64,000 bases of DNA from Flavobacterium sp. (GTDB lineage Bacteria > Bacteroidota > Bacteroidia > Flavobacteriales > Flavobacteriaceae). Positions 9,678 through 19,273 of the stretch are shown here, in pieces (position 1 is the stretch's first letter; every line of letters starts with the position of its first letter). Position numbers and translations under genes: made by a program. The notes below the pieces were generated by a model. It did not search any database. It was not told where the DNA came from and saw only the letters and a program-made list of their open reading frames with translations. The stretch spans positions 124,001 to 188,000 of the forward strand of contig JACMLU010000023.1 of NCBI GenBank assembly GCA_014379405.1. The letters run 5' to 3'.

Positions 9678-10224
9678 TGCTATAATTTTTTAGCTTTACT
9701 ATTTGCTCTTTCAATATTTTTCGGGCGTGGGACAATTGCGATTTCGAGGTTCCTTCTTTAATTCCCAACATACCCGCAATTTCTTGGTGTTTATAGCCTT
9801 CTATCGCATACAAATTGAAAACAATTTTGTACCCATCGGGCAAACTGTCAATTAAAGACTGAATATCTTCGACAGAAAATTGGCTTTCGATGTTATTAAA
9901 ACTTTCTTCGAAATAATTCTCATCTTCTAGAAAACTCACTTTTTTTTGCACCCTGATATGCGAAATGCATTCATTGACCATAATTCTTCTGATCCAACCT
10001 TCAAAACTTCCCTTTTGCTCAAATTTTATTAGATTGACGAACACTTTCATAAAAGCCGTTATCATGATATCTTCAGCTTGATGAATGTCTTTTATATATT
10101 GTCGGCAAACACTTAACATTTTCGAAGAAAACTTGGCGTAAATCTTTTGTTGGGCAGATCGATTGTTTTCGATGGCCAAACGGATGATTTCATTTTCTTC
10201 TTGATTTAAGTAAAGTACTTTCAA
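9664..10224 (-). CDS. RNA polymerase sigma-70 factor, ECF type
   Basis: Region 2 AEDIMITAFMKVFVNLIKFEQKGSFEGWIRRIMVN; region 4 LPDGYKIVFNLYAIEGYKHQEIAGMLGIKEGTSKSQLSHARKILK. Confidence 0.93.
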   Translation of the reverse strand: MKVLYLNQEENEIIRLAIENNRSAQQKIYAKFSSKMLSVCRQYIKDIHQAEDIMITAFMKVFVNLIKFEQKGSFEGWIRRIMVNECISHIRVQKKVSFLEDENYFEESFNNIESQFSVEDIQSLIDSLPDGYKIVFNLYAIEGYKHQEIAGMLGIKEGTSKSQLSHARKILKEQIVKLKNYSNGTE

Positions 10225-10361
10225 ATTATTCTATAAAGTGTTTCTATAAGTAAGACGAGTCAAATTGCAAAAAGGTTGCATTGGCAATTACATTTTATAA
10301 CTAAAAAACAAAAAACCTCAATAAAATTAAGGTTTAAGAAGGTGTCTTTTTATTTAAAAAA

Positions 10362-11339
10362 TTATTTTTTTCTTTCAATAACATAATTTACCATCAAAAT
10401 CAAGGCGTCTTTAAACTCTGATTGGGGATAATTATCTAAAAGCAAAAGGGCTTCTTGCTGGAATTCGCCCATTTTTTGTTCGGCATACAGCAAACCATTA
10501 TGATCTTTCACGAAGTTAATCACTTCTTTTACTCGTTTCTTATCTTTGTTATGGTTCTTGATGGAATTGATAACCCACGATTTTTCTTTGGAAGTACAAT
10601 TATTCAAAACGTGTATAAGCGGCAAAGTCATTTTTTGTTCTTTGATGTCAATCCCAGTGGGTTTTCCAATGGCTTCATCGGTATAATCAAATAAATCATC
10701 CTTGATTTGAAAAGCCATCCCGATGAGTTCTCCAAATTTTCGCATGTTCTCGACCTGAACTTCATCTTCAATCACCGATTTTGCACCCAAAGCACAACAA
10801 GCGGCAATTAGGGTAGCGGTTTTTTTTCGGATGATTTCATAGTATATATCCTCGGTAATATCGAGTCTTCGGGCTTTTTCGATTTGCAACAATTCACCTT
10901 CACTCATTTCGCGAACTGCTACTGAAATAATTCTCAGCAAATCAAAATCGCCATTATCAATGGAAAGCAACAATCCTTTGGACAATAAATAATCCCCAAC
11001 GAGAACCGCAATTTTGTTTTTCCAAAGCGCATTGATGGAGAAAAAACCTCTTCGACGATTACTGTCATCAACCACGTCGTCATGTACCAAAGTCGCAGTA
11101 TGGATCAGTTCGATAACACAAGCACCACGGTACGTTCTTTCGTTTACGATTCCCGCAGAAACCATTTTGGCAGTCAAGAAAACAAACATTGGACGCATTT
11201 GTTTCCCCTTTCGATTGACGATATAATAGGTGATTCTGTTTAGCAAAGCCACTTTTGAAGTCATCGATTCATAGAACTTTTTTTCGAAAAGTTCCATCTC
11301 ATTAAAAATAGGCTGCTTTATTTGTGAAGTAATATTCAT
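10362..11339 (-). CDS. Polyprenyl synthetase family protein
   Basis: LIHTATLVHDDVVDDSNRRRG (first DDxxD) and FQIKDDLFDYT (second). Confidence 0.95.
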   Translation of the reverse strand: MNITSQIKQPIFNEMELFEKKFYESMTSKVALLNRITYYIVNRKGKQMRPMFVFLTAKMVSAGIVNERTYRGACVIELIHTATLVHDDVVDDSNRRRGFFSINALWKNKIAVLVGDYLLSKGLLLSIDNGDFDLLRIISVAVREMSEGELLQIEKARRLDITEDIYYEIIRKKTATLIAACCALGAKSVIEDEVQVENMRKFGELIGMAFQIKDDLFDYTDEAIGKPTGIDIKEQKMTLPLIHVLNNCTSKEKSWVINSIKNHNKDKKRVKEVINFVKDHNGLLYAEQKMGEFQQEALLLLDNYPQSEFKDALILMVNYVIERKK

Positions 11340-11656
11340 TAGAGTCCAAATATACTATTTTCGAATAAAAAAACGGCAACTATTTTCGGTAAGTAAAGGT
11401 GTTTTTTAATTATTTTACTTTGGGTTAATCTTAATTTCAATTCTGCTTCATTATCTGTTTAATAATACAAATTCATGACTATGTCATAATAAAATTTATG
11501 TTTTTGAGTTAATTACCATACTTGCAACTTTAAATTAAAAAGGTGTCATTCATCGATTATATGTAAAAAACACCCTGTATTAATCTTTTTTTCATACATT
11601 TAATACCCTTTTAACAATTTACCTATCAAATAGTTGAACCCTAAAATTAATAAATC

Positions 11657-12520
11657 ATGAAAACCAAATTTTTATTATTCGTTTCATTGCTTTCCATCAC
11701 AATTTTTGTTGGTTGTTCCACCAATGAATCTACAGATGCAGCGGCTAATTCCAAAACAATTACGACTGATGATGTTGTTGCAAATTCAGAAATTGACGCC
11801 TCGGTGGATGACATATCGATTATTGCGGAAGACCAATATTCCGTTCAACAAAGCGCAACGTCCAGAACCAGCACGCCTGTAAAAAGTATTTTACCTTTGT
11901 GTGCCACCATAACGACTGTTTTAACAAATGACACCTATACAAAAACCATTGATTTCGGAGTTGATGGTTGTACTTTACCTAACGGAAATATGGTAAAAGG
12001 TAAAATCATCATTAGTTTTTCTAAAAACTTCCTTACTCCATCAAAAACCATTTCATACTCTTTGGTTGGATTTTACCACAATGGCAAATTGATTGAAGGA
12101 AGCAAAACCATCACTGGGGAACTAAAAAGTACCGATTTATTGGCTACAGTGCACCCAGTAACAACCCATTCTGTTGACGTAAAAATCACATTTCCTGACG
12201 GCAAAGTATATTCAAGAATTGGAACACGAGTTAGAGAAATGGTTGAAGGTTATGATACCTTCGGAAATTGGGAAGACAATGTTTTCTTAATTTGGGGATA
12301 CAATATCACGACATTCCCAAATGGCGCCAAATATACTTTCACAATAACAACTCCGTTACGAATTGCCATGAGTTGCAAAATGCCTTTCCCAGTTAAAGGA
12401 GTCATTGAAGTCGTGAAAAATGATGCCAAAGCCACTTTAGATTACGGAAATGGAGATTGCGACAAACTGGCAAAAATTACCCTAAACGGAGCTACCAAAG
12501 AAATTGTTCTAAGAAATTAG
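11657..12520 (+). CDS. Hypothetical lipoprotein
   Basis: Signal peptide with lipobox SITIFVGCSTNES; Ser/Thr-rich; no recognised domain. Confidence 0.75.
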   Translation: MKTKFLLFVSLLSITIFVGCSTNESTDAAANSKTITTDDVVANSEIDASVDDISIIAEDQYSVQQSATSRTSTPVKSILPLCATITTVLTNDTYTKTIDFGVDGCTLPNGNMVKGKIIISFSKNFLTPSKTISYSLVGFYHNGKLIEGSKTITGELKSTDLLATVHPVTTHSVDVKITFPDGKVYSRIGTRVREMVEGYDTFGNWEDNVFLIWGYNITTFPNGAKYTFTITTPLRIAMSCKMPFPVKGVIEVVKNDAKATLDYGNGDCDKLAKITLNGATKEIVLRN

Positions 12521-12542
12521 AGAACCCAAAATTTCTATTACT

Positions 12543-12574
12543 AAAACGTCCCGACAAAATCGGGACGTTTTTTT
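12543..12574. terminator. Bidirectional intrinsic terminator
   Basis: AAAACGTCCCGACAAAATCGGGACGTTTTTTT between convergent genes. Confidence 0.85.
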
Positions 12575-13616
12575 ATGCTTCTTTATTGGCCAATTGTCCG
12601 CAAGCAGCATCAATATCCTTTCCACGACTCCTTCGCACTTTCACCACAATTCCGGCAGTTTCGAGCGCTTTTATGTACGCATTGATAGACTCTTCGGAAG
12701 CTTGTTGAAACTCGCCGTCATCAATAGGATTGTATTCTATCAAATTGACTTTACAAGGAACATATTTACAGAATTTGACCAAAGCATCAACCGATTCTTT
12801 ATTGTCGTTGATTCCTTTCCAAACCACATATTCAAATGAAATTTTGCTCTTGGTTTTTCGATACCAATATTCTAATGATTCTCTTAAATCTGCCAAAGGA
12901 AAATTTTCGCTGAAAGGCATAATCTTGGAACGTATTTCATCAATAGCGGAATGTAAAGAAACTGCCAATTTAAATTTAACCTCATCGTCGGCCAATTTTT
13001 TTATCATTTTTGGAACTCCAGAAGTCGAAACCGTGATACGTTTTGGTGACATTCCCAATCCTTCGTTGGAAGTTATCATTTCGATGGCCTTCATCACATT
13101 GTTGTAATTCATCAATGGCTCGCCCATTCCCATAAAAACAATATTCGACAAAGGATGATTGTAATACAAACGGCTTTCTTTATCAATAGCTATAACTTGG
13201 TCATAAATTTCGGCAGGTTCCAGATTTCGCATTCTTTTTAATCGTGCCGTGGCGCAAAAATTACAATCCAAACTGCAACCCACTTGACTGGATACGCAGG
13301 CAGTTGTTCTAGTGTTAGTTGGAATCAGAACACTTTCGACTACCAAACCGTCGTGTAAACGAACTGCATTTTTTACTGTTCCGTCTTCACTTCGCTGCAT
13401 CGTGTCCACCATAATGTGATTGATGACAAAGTGGTTTTCAAGCATTGTGCGAGTGGCTTTCGCCACATTGGTCATATCTTCAAAACTGTGCGCGCCTTTG
13501 CTCCACAACCATTCGTAAACTTGGTTTCCACGGAAAGCTTTATCGCCATTGGCCACAAAAAATTCGCGTAATTGTTCTTTGGTTAAGGATCTAATGTCTT
13601 TTTTCTCGATTTGCAT
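12573..13616 (-). CDS. rlmN: 23S rRNA (adenine(2503)-C(2))-methyltransferase RlmN
   Basis: Radical SAM CNFCATA, GMGEPLMNYNNV, SLHSAIDEIRSKIMP, RRSRGKDIDAACGQL. Confidence 0.97.
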   Translation of the reverse strand: MQIEKKDIRSLTKEQLREFFVANGDKAFRGNQVYEWLWSKGAHSFEDMTNVAKATRTMLENHFVINHIMVDTMQRSEDGTVKNAVRLHDGLVVESVLIPTNTRTTACVSSQVGCSLDCNFCATARLKRMRNLEPAEIYDQVIAIDKESRLYYNHPLSNIVFMGMGEPLMNYNNVMKAIEMITSNEGLGMSPKRITVSTSGVPKMIKKLADDEVKFKLAVSLHSAIDEIRSKIMPFSENFPLADLRESLEYWYRKTKSKISFEYVVWKGINDNKESVDALVKFCKYVPCKVNLIEYNPIDDGEFQQASEESINAYIKALETAGIVVKVRRSRGKDIDAACGQLANKEA

Positions 13617-13665
13617 GGTGCAAATTTAATGACAATTTGTTGATTTATTTCATCAATTCGCATAA

Positions 13666-14358
13666 ATGCTCGTGTGTACATTTGATAATTTGATAACTTT
13701 GCCAAAAATTAAAAAAATGCACTTTATTTCCCAAGAACTAGAAAATTATATCGAGCAACATTCCGAAAAAGAACCGGAATTATTGGCTGCTTTAAACAAA
13801 GAAACATATCAAAAGGTTTTGTTGCCACGAATGTTGAGCGGTCATTTTCAAGGACGGGTTTTAAGTATGTTGTCTAAATTGATTCGTCCCGTGAATATTC
13901 TAGAAATAGGGACTTACACTGGATATTCGGCTTTGTGTTTATGTGAAGGAATACAGGAAAATGGAACTCTTCACACTATTGACATCAAAGAAGAATTGGT
14001 CGATTTCCAGCGCAAACATTTTGATAAATCGCCTTGGGGAAGCCAAATTGTGCAACATCTTGGAGAGGCTATTGACATTATTCCAACTTTGGATTTAAAA
14101 TTTGATTTGGTTTTTATAGATGCCGACAAAGAAAATTACATCAACTATTTTGAATTGATTGTTCCAAAAATGAACAAAGGCGGCATTATTCTTTCGGATA
14201 ATGTGTTGTGGAGCGGAAAAGTTCTCGAACCCTTGAATCCCAAAGATATTAGCACAAAAATATTATTGGAATACAATCTTTTATTGAAAAACGACCCAAG
14301 AGTGGAAACTGTTTTATTACCTATTCGTGATGGATTGACGGTGTCGAGAGTTTTATAA
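13666..14358 (+). CDS. Class I SAM-dependent O-methyltransferase (start possibly ATG 13717)
   Basis: LEIGTYTGYSALCLCEGI, LVFIDADKENYINYFEL, GGIILSDNVLWSGKV. Confidence 0.92.
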   Translation: MLVCTFDNLITLPKIKKMHFISQELENYIEQHSEKEPELLAALNKETYQKVLLPRMLSGHFQGRVLSMLSKLIRPVNILEIGTYTGYSALCLCEGIQENGTLHTIDIKEELVDFQRKHFDKSPWGSQIVQHLGEAIDIIPTLDLKFDLVFIDADKENYINYFELIVPKMNKGGIILSDNVLWSGKVLEPLNPKDISTKILLEYNLLLKNDPRVETVLLPIRDGLTVSRVL

Positions 14359-14370
14359 ACAAACTACGGT

Positions 14371-14934
14371 TTAAACAGTAAAATATTTCTTTTGTGCTTT
14401 TTGATATAATTTGAACATCAAAAGCCCCAATATTGCTCCACACAAATAGCCACAAATAATATCTAGAGGATAATGTAAGCCCAAGTAAATTCGGCTATAA
14501 GCAAATATTAGTGGCCACAAAAACAACAACCAAAAGTATTTGAAATCCTTCTTAAAAATTAGGTATAAAAATGTGGCAACCGCCATTGAGCTTGTGGCGT
14601 GACCAGAGAAAAAACCAAATGATGATCTGGCTTGCACTATTCGTATGAAAGAATTTATTTCGGGATTGCTGCAAGGTCGCAATCTTTGAAATCCATTTTT
14701 GAATAAATTGGCTATTTGATCCGTTAGAACAAGTAAAATTGCCACAAACAAAATCAAATATAAAGTTTGTTTACCTCCTAATTTCTTGTAAATGATATAC
14801 AACAAGAACAAGAAAAGCGGAATCCAATTGTATTGTTTGGTAATCATCAACCAAAATCCGTCATAAGTTTCGGAACCTAGACTGTTTAAGTAAATAAATA
14901 ATTTTTGGTCGAGGGACCGTATTTTATCCAGCAT
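14371..14934 (-). CDS. PAP2-family phosphatase
   Basis: KNGFQRLRPC, FFSGHATSSMA, SRIYLGLHYPLDIICG motifs. Confidence 0.92.
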   Translation of the reverse strand: MLDKIRSLDQKLFIYLNSLGSETYDGFWLMITKQYNWIPLFLFLLYIIYKKLGGKQTLYLILFVAILLVLTDQIANLFKNGFQRLRPCSNPEINSFIRIVQARSSFGFFSGHATSSMAVATFLYLIFKKDFKYFWLLFLWPLIFAYSRIYLGLHYPLDIICGYLCGAILGLLMFKLYQKAQKKYFTV

Positions 14935-15338
14935 TATTTGGTGCGTTTTATTGGCCCTTCAACAATACTTTCCATTTCTCCAGCGACTTTTTCTATTTGA
15001 GGAGCCGCATCGTCTACTATACTGCTTTTAGTATTGTTAATTTCAGTTGAAATAGTATCTGAAATTCCACTCAATGGATTGGCATCACCAAGCAAACTGG
15101 CTTTAGTCTTATTAATTTCTGAAGTGATATTACCCGTCAAATCATTCAACATTTTGTGGTCGAAACCATTATCTTCGGCTCCTTTTTGAATTTCATTTTT
15201 AATATCGTTTGTGGCATTTTTTAATTGCGCCATTGCTTTTCCCATAGTACGGGCAATTTCTGGAACTTTATCTGATCCAAAAAGCATCAAGATGATAAAT
15301 AAAATAAAAATTAATTCCCCTCCTCCTATTCCAAACAT
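14934..15338 (-). CDS. tatA: Twin-arginine translocase TatA/TatE family subunit
   Basis: N-terminal TM + amphipathic helix MFGIGGGELIFILFIILMLFGSDKVPEIARTMGKAM. Confidence 0.92.
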   Translation of the reverse strand: MFGIGGGELIFILFIILMLFGSDKVPEIARTMGKAMAQLKNATNDIKNEIQKGAEDNGFDHKMLNDLTGNITSEINKTKASLLGDANPLSGISDTISTEINNTKSSIVDDAAPQIEKVAGEMESIVEGPIKRTK

Positions 15339-15429
15339 AATCTATTTTTTAAGTCGCAAAGTTACGAAGATGTACACTTACAAAACATTCTAATTAATAA
15401 TTAATTAACGAAAAATCGATACTTGATTT

Positions 15430-16176
15430 TCATTTTTCAAATGTAGTAAATCTTTTGAATTCCTCGTTTTTGACAATTAAGAATTCAATTAATTCAAATT
15501 CAGCTTCAGGTTTTAGAAGGGCTTTCGATTTAGGGTCGTTCTCGCAATAAATCAGGAAAAGCCCAATTTCATCTTCTTTCAATTTTAATGTATTGGTGAA
15601 AAAGAATTGATGCATTCGTTTTGGCACAATTTCTGAAAAATTGCCGTAGTCAACCTCCATCTCTTTATTGGAATTCTCTTTGAAGAAGGATTTCCATATC
15701 GTTTTTCCAATTCGATCAATATCCATTCCGTATTTTATTTTTGTTGGCATCAATGGATTATCTGGCGAAGACTGCTTGTCATCAAAATATTCTGTGTCAA
15801 TAATATTTTGGATTTTGCCTAGATTAGGATTTATGACTGTTTGGGTAACGACAACTTCTTTTAATGGATTTATAAGCGTGTTCATTTTTATTACCAATAC
15901 AGAAACTATAAAATCCTTATCAGCAAGGACAATTTTTTTTGGTTTTAATCCCATACTCGAAAAAAGCAGGGTGTCATTTTTTTTGGCAAGAATATCGAAA
16001 AACCCTTTGGTTTTTATAAATGATCTTGAATTGGAATTTATGTTTAGCACATAACCACTTTGTATGTTGACCGAATCGTTCACGACCATACCGTGTAATG
16101 GTTTCCTGGTCAATGTTTGTCCAAAACAAAATTGACAAAACAAATAGAAAACAAGAAATATGGTTTTAGTTTTCAT
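15430..16176 (-). CDS. Carboxypeptidase-like regulatory domain protein (paralog 1)
   Basis: Signal peptide, LLFSSMGLKPKKIVL...NPLKEVVV; similar to the next two ORFs. Confidence 0.75.
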   Translation of the reverse strand: MKTKTIFLVFYLFCQFCFGQTLTRKPLHGMVVNDSVNIQSGYVLNINSNSRSFIKTKGFFDILAKKNDTLLFSSMGLKPKKIVLADKDFIVSVLVIKMNTLINPLKEVVVTQTVINPNLGKIQNIIDTEYFDDKQSSPDNPLMPTKIKYGMDIDRIGKTIWKSFFKENSNKEMEVDYGNFSEIVPKRMHQFFFTNTLKLKEDEIGLFLIYCENDPKSKALLKPEAEFELIEFLIVKNEEFKRFTTFEK

Positions 16177-16367
16177 CGTGTAATGATTTTGTTAAATTAG
16201 TCAGTCAATATAACAATCACGAAGGATTGCTGTTTTGTTTTTGAGAACGTATAGAAGGAATATAAAACAGTACTTATCTATACGAAATTACAAAAATTAC
16301 TTGAGCTAATCAACAGGGAATACTTGTAACTTTACAATATATCTTTCATCAAAAAAAGATTTAAATT

Positions 16368-17132
16368 TTATTTATTTTCGGCAGCGATAATTTCATTGTA
16401 TTTCAAAGCTAACTCCCCCATAAGAAACTCTATTTTGGTTTTATTTTTTGTCTTTAAAACAGTTGTGAATTCTTTGTTTTCAACTATATAGTATTTGAAA
16501 CCTTTAACATATTCTGACGGAATTTTCAGGGTATTTATATAATATTCCTCTTCAAAAAGCAGCTCTGTTTTCTCCAATAAACCTAATTTATTTTCAAGTT
16601 CAATAAATTTTTTTGTCATTGTCGTTCGACCATTAACAGCATTTAACAATGCATCAACATTCAACGAACCGCCTAAAAGACCTATCAAATGTATAGGTTT
16701 GAAATCTCCCGCTGTGTATAACTTTCTTTCCATTTGGCTTCTCTGCTTTATTCCTTTGGGAGAAATCCCTAACGAAACCGCATTAATTTCAGGATGTTTA
16801 TTAACAATTACTTCTTTGAGTTCTGTGACTTTGGCAGTCATTTTAATAATTAAAAAGGCTGGTTTTAAATCTTCTTCCTCAATTTGCCTACGATAATATT
16901 CTAAATTTAATGAAGAGAAAACCAACAAATCTTCGGCTTTCGCCAAAATAAAAAATTCGCCTTTGCCATCGCTTATCGTGCTTTTCTCGTTTACCAAATT
17001 GATGATACTGACTCCAGCGACATTACCAGATTCCACAACTATTTTTCCGTTAATTAATTTCTCGCCTGTTGCTTGACCAAAAACAATTTGACCAAATAAA
17101 AACAAGACAAGTATTGTGTTTTTAATTTTCAC
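16368..17132 (-). CDS. Carboxypeptidase-like regulatory domain protein (paralog 2)
   Basis: Signal peptide; GVSIINLVNEKSTISDGKGEFFILA...; LKEVIVNKHPEINAVSLGISPKGIKQRSQMERKLYTAGD shared with paralog 3. Confidence 0.8.
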   Translation of the reverse strand: MKIKNTILVLFLFGQIVFGQATGEKLINGKIVVESGNVAGVSIINLVNEKSTISDGKGEFFILAKAEDLLVFSSLNLEYYRRQIEEEDLKPAFLIIKMTAKVTELKEVIVNKHPEINAVSLGISPKGIKQRSQMERKLYTAGDFKPIHLIGLLGGSLNVDALLNAVNGRTTMTKKFIELENKLGLLEKTELLFEEEYYINTLKIPSEYVKGFKYYIVENKEFTTVLKTKNKTKIEFLMGELALKYNEIIAAENK

Positions 17133-17841
17133 TCAAGATAATTATATTATATTTTTCTGCCAAAGAAACCATCCCAAACTCTATTTGAGTTTTGTTTTTC
17201 GATTTCAAAACAGTCGTAAATCTTTCGTTTTCGACAATGTAATATTTGAAACCTTTGATGTATTCTACGGGAATTTTTAATATTTTTCTAAAATAATCTT
17301 CATTAAACATATTTTCAATTTGATTCATGAAAGACAATTTACCCTCTACTACAATTTCTTTTTTGAGCATTGCTGTTCGTCCAGACATAAAATTTAAAAG
17401 TGCATCGCCTGCCGTTGAAGTTGCAGTGTATAGTTTCCTTTCTTCCTGAGTTCGATGTTTTATACCACTTGGAGAAATTCCCAAGTCAACAGCATTAATA
17501 TTGTCATATCTTTTGACAACAACTTCCCTTAATTGAGTAATATTCGATTCCATTTTTACAAGAAATGGCTCGTTGTTAAAATCCTCTTGTTTCAATACAA
17601 CTCGAATTTCTTTAAGTTGAATCGCAGAAAACAAGAGCGTATCACCTTGAATTGCCGCTATCGAAAAGGAACCGTCTTTTTCGGTTACCGTCGATTTTTC
17701 AGTTTTCAGGTTAATGACATAAACACCTTCAAGATCAATAGTATTGGCGTTAATTCTACCCTTCAAAATAATTATACCCGATTCTTGAGCCAAAATTAGA
17801 TTAGCTAGAAAAAAAAAGAAGAGGCTTAGTTTTATTTTCAT
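17122..17841 (-). CDS. Carboxypeptidase-like regulatory domain protein (paralog 3)
   Basis: GVYVINLKTEKSTVTEKDGSFSIAA; LREVVVKRYDNINAVDLGISPSGIKHRTQEERKLYTA; overlaps paralog 2 by 11 nt. Confidence 0.8.
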   Translation of the reverse strand: MKIKLSLFFFFLANLILAQESGIIILKGRINANTIDLEGVYVINLKTEKSTVTEKDGSFSIAAIQGDTLLFSAIQLKEIRVVLKQEDFNNEPFLVKMESNITQLREVVVKRYDNINAVDLGISPSGIKHRTQEERKLYTATSTAGDALLNFMSGRTAMLKKEIVVEGKLSFMNQIENMFNEDYFRKILKIPVEYIKGFKYYIVENERFTTVLKSKNKTQIEFGMVSLAEKYNIIILSEN

Positions 17842-18075
17842 TAACGGGTAAGTCGAAAATTCTTAGAGTGTAAATGTATCGCAAGTGCCTCCAAATTAAG
17901 TATTAAGAACTTGGTAAATATATGTTAATTAAAAAATCGTAAAAGCCCCAATAAAAAGCACGATTTCATATCTTTAACCCAAACTTATTCTACTAAAAAA
18001 AACCAAATCGAAGATTACTTCGTCCTTTAGCCTTTTAGGCTCAGGTCACGAATTTCAAAAAATGATTTTAAAATT

Positions 18076-18786
18076 ATGAGTAAAAATATAATTATTGCCA
18101 GCACATCAACGCTTCACGGCGGTCATTATTTAGAGTATTTATTGCCCGAATTGTTCCTTCATTTCGAGCATTGCAAGACGATATTGTTTATCCCTTTTGC
18201 CAGACCTGGAGGAATCTCCCACGAGGAATATACAGAAAATGTGGCTACGGCTTTCGCCAAAATAAATAAAGTTGTAAAAGGAATTCACGAATTCGAGGAT
18301 TTTTCCAAAGCCATTTCTAATGCGGAAGGAATTTTTACCGGTGGCGGCAATACTTTTTTATTGGTAACCCAATTATACAAAAACAAAATTATGACCATTC
18401 TTGCCGAAACCGTCAAAAGTGGAACTCCTTATTTAGGAACAAGTGCCGGAAGCAACATTTGCGGACTGACTATGCAAACCACAAATGATATGCCCATCAT
18501 TTATCCGCCCAGTTTTATAACCTTGGGATTGATTCCTTTTAATTTGAACCCACATTATCTGGATCCTGATACTACATCAAAACATATGGGAGAAACCCGT
18601 GAAACCCGAATAAACGAATTTCATGCGTTTAACAATGTTCCTGTTTTAGGATTAAGAGAAGGAAGTTGGCTGGAAGTCAAAGAAAATAAAACAACTTTGA
18701 AAGGCAATTTGACTGCCCGTCTTTTTATGCCAAATCAAATACCCGTGGAAATTGAAAGCGGAACGAACTTGAGTTATTTAAAATAA
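18076..18786 (+). CDS. pepE: Dipeptidase PepE (peptidase family S51)
   Basis: GIFTGGGNTFLLV, YLGTSAGSNICG nucleophile region, NPHYLDPD. Confidence 0.93.
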   Translation: MSKNIIIASTSTLHGGHYLEYLLPELFLHFEHCKTILFIPFARPGGISHEEYTENVATAFAKINKVVKGIHEFEDFSKAISNAEGIFTGGGNTFLLVTQLYKNKIMTILAETVKSGTPYLGTSAGSNICGLTMQTTNDMPIIYPPSFITLGLIPFNLNPHYLDPDTTSKHMGETRETRINEFHAFNNVPVLGLREGSWLEVKENKTTLKGNLTARLFMPNQIPVEIESGTNLSYLK

Positions 18787-18816
18787 AAAACCCCAAACTT
18801 TCGTTTGAGGTTTTTA
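18787..18816. terminator. Intrinsic terminator between pepE and the first tRNA-Gly
   Basis: AAACCCCAAACTTTCGTTTGAGGTTTTT hairpin. Confidence 0.75.
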
Positions 18817-18817
18817 G

Positions 18818-18890
<73 letters not shown>

Positions 18891-18931
18891 ATTATTACAT
18901 TAAACTTATTTGCTTTCAAAAAAACAAATAA

Positions 18932-18960
18932 AAACCCCACACTTCCGTTTGAGGTTTTAG
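18932..18960. terminator. Second copy of the hairpin, between the two tRNA-Gly genes
   Basis: AAACCCCACACTTCCGTTTGAGGTTTTA, near-duplicate of 18787-18816. Confidence 0.6.
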
Positions 18961-19033
<73 letters not shown>

Positions 19034-19273
19034 ATTACTACGGTGCAAATATACTCAATCGTTCCGTTTATTTGCAAGTTTTTTTTTGATTATTTTTTTA
19101 AAGCACTTACTTTACTATAACCATTTTAAAACTAAATCGTTAGAAATTCATTATTTTTCACACAAGTTATTTCAACCAAATAAATAAGTAATCGATGGGA
19201 ATAATTCCAACTAACTTTATTAAAAATAAAAAAGAATACTGAATCCATCTCTTATTATACAAATCCCAATGAT

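Noticed and set aside
18005-18060. CGAAGATTACTTCGTCCTTTAGCCTTTTAGGCTCAGGTCACGAA upstream of pepE as a repeat element
   Set aside because: Contains a short AGCCTTTTAGGCT dyad, but no second copy was recognised in the window; evidence too weak to call.
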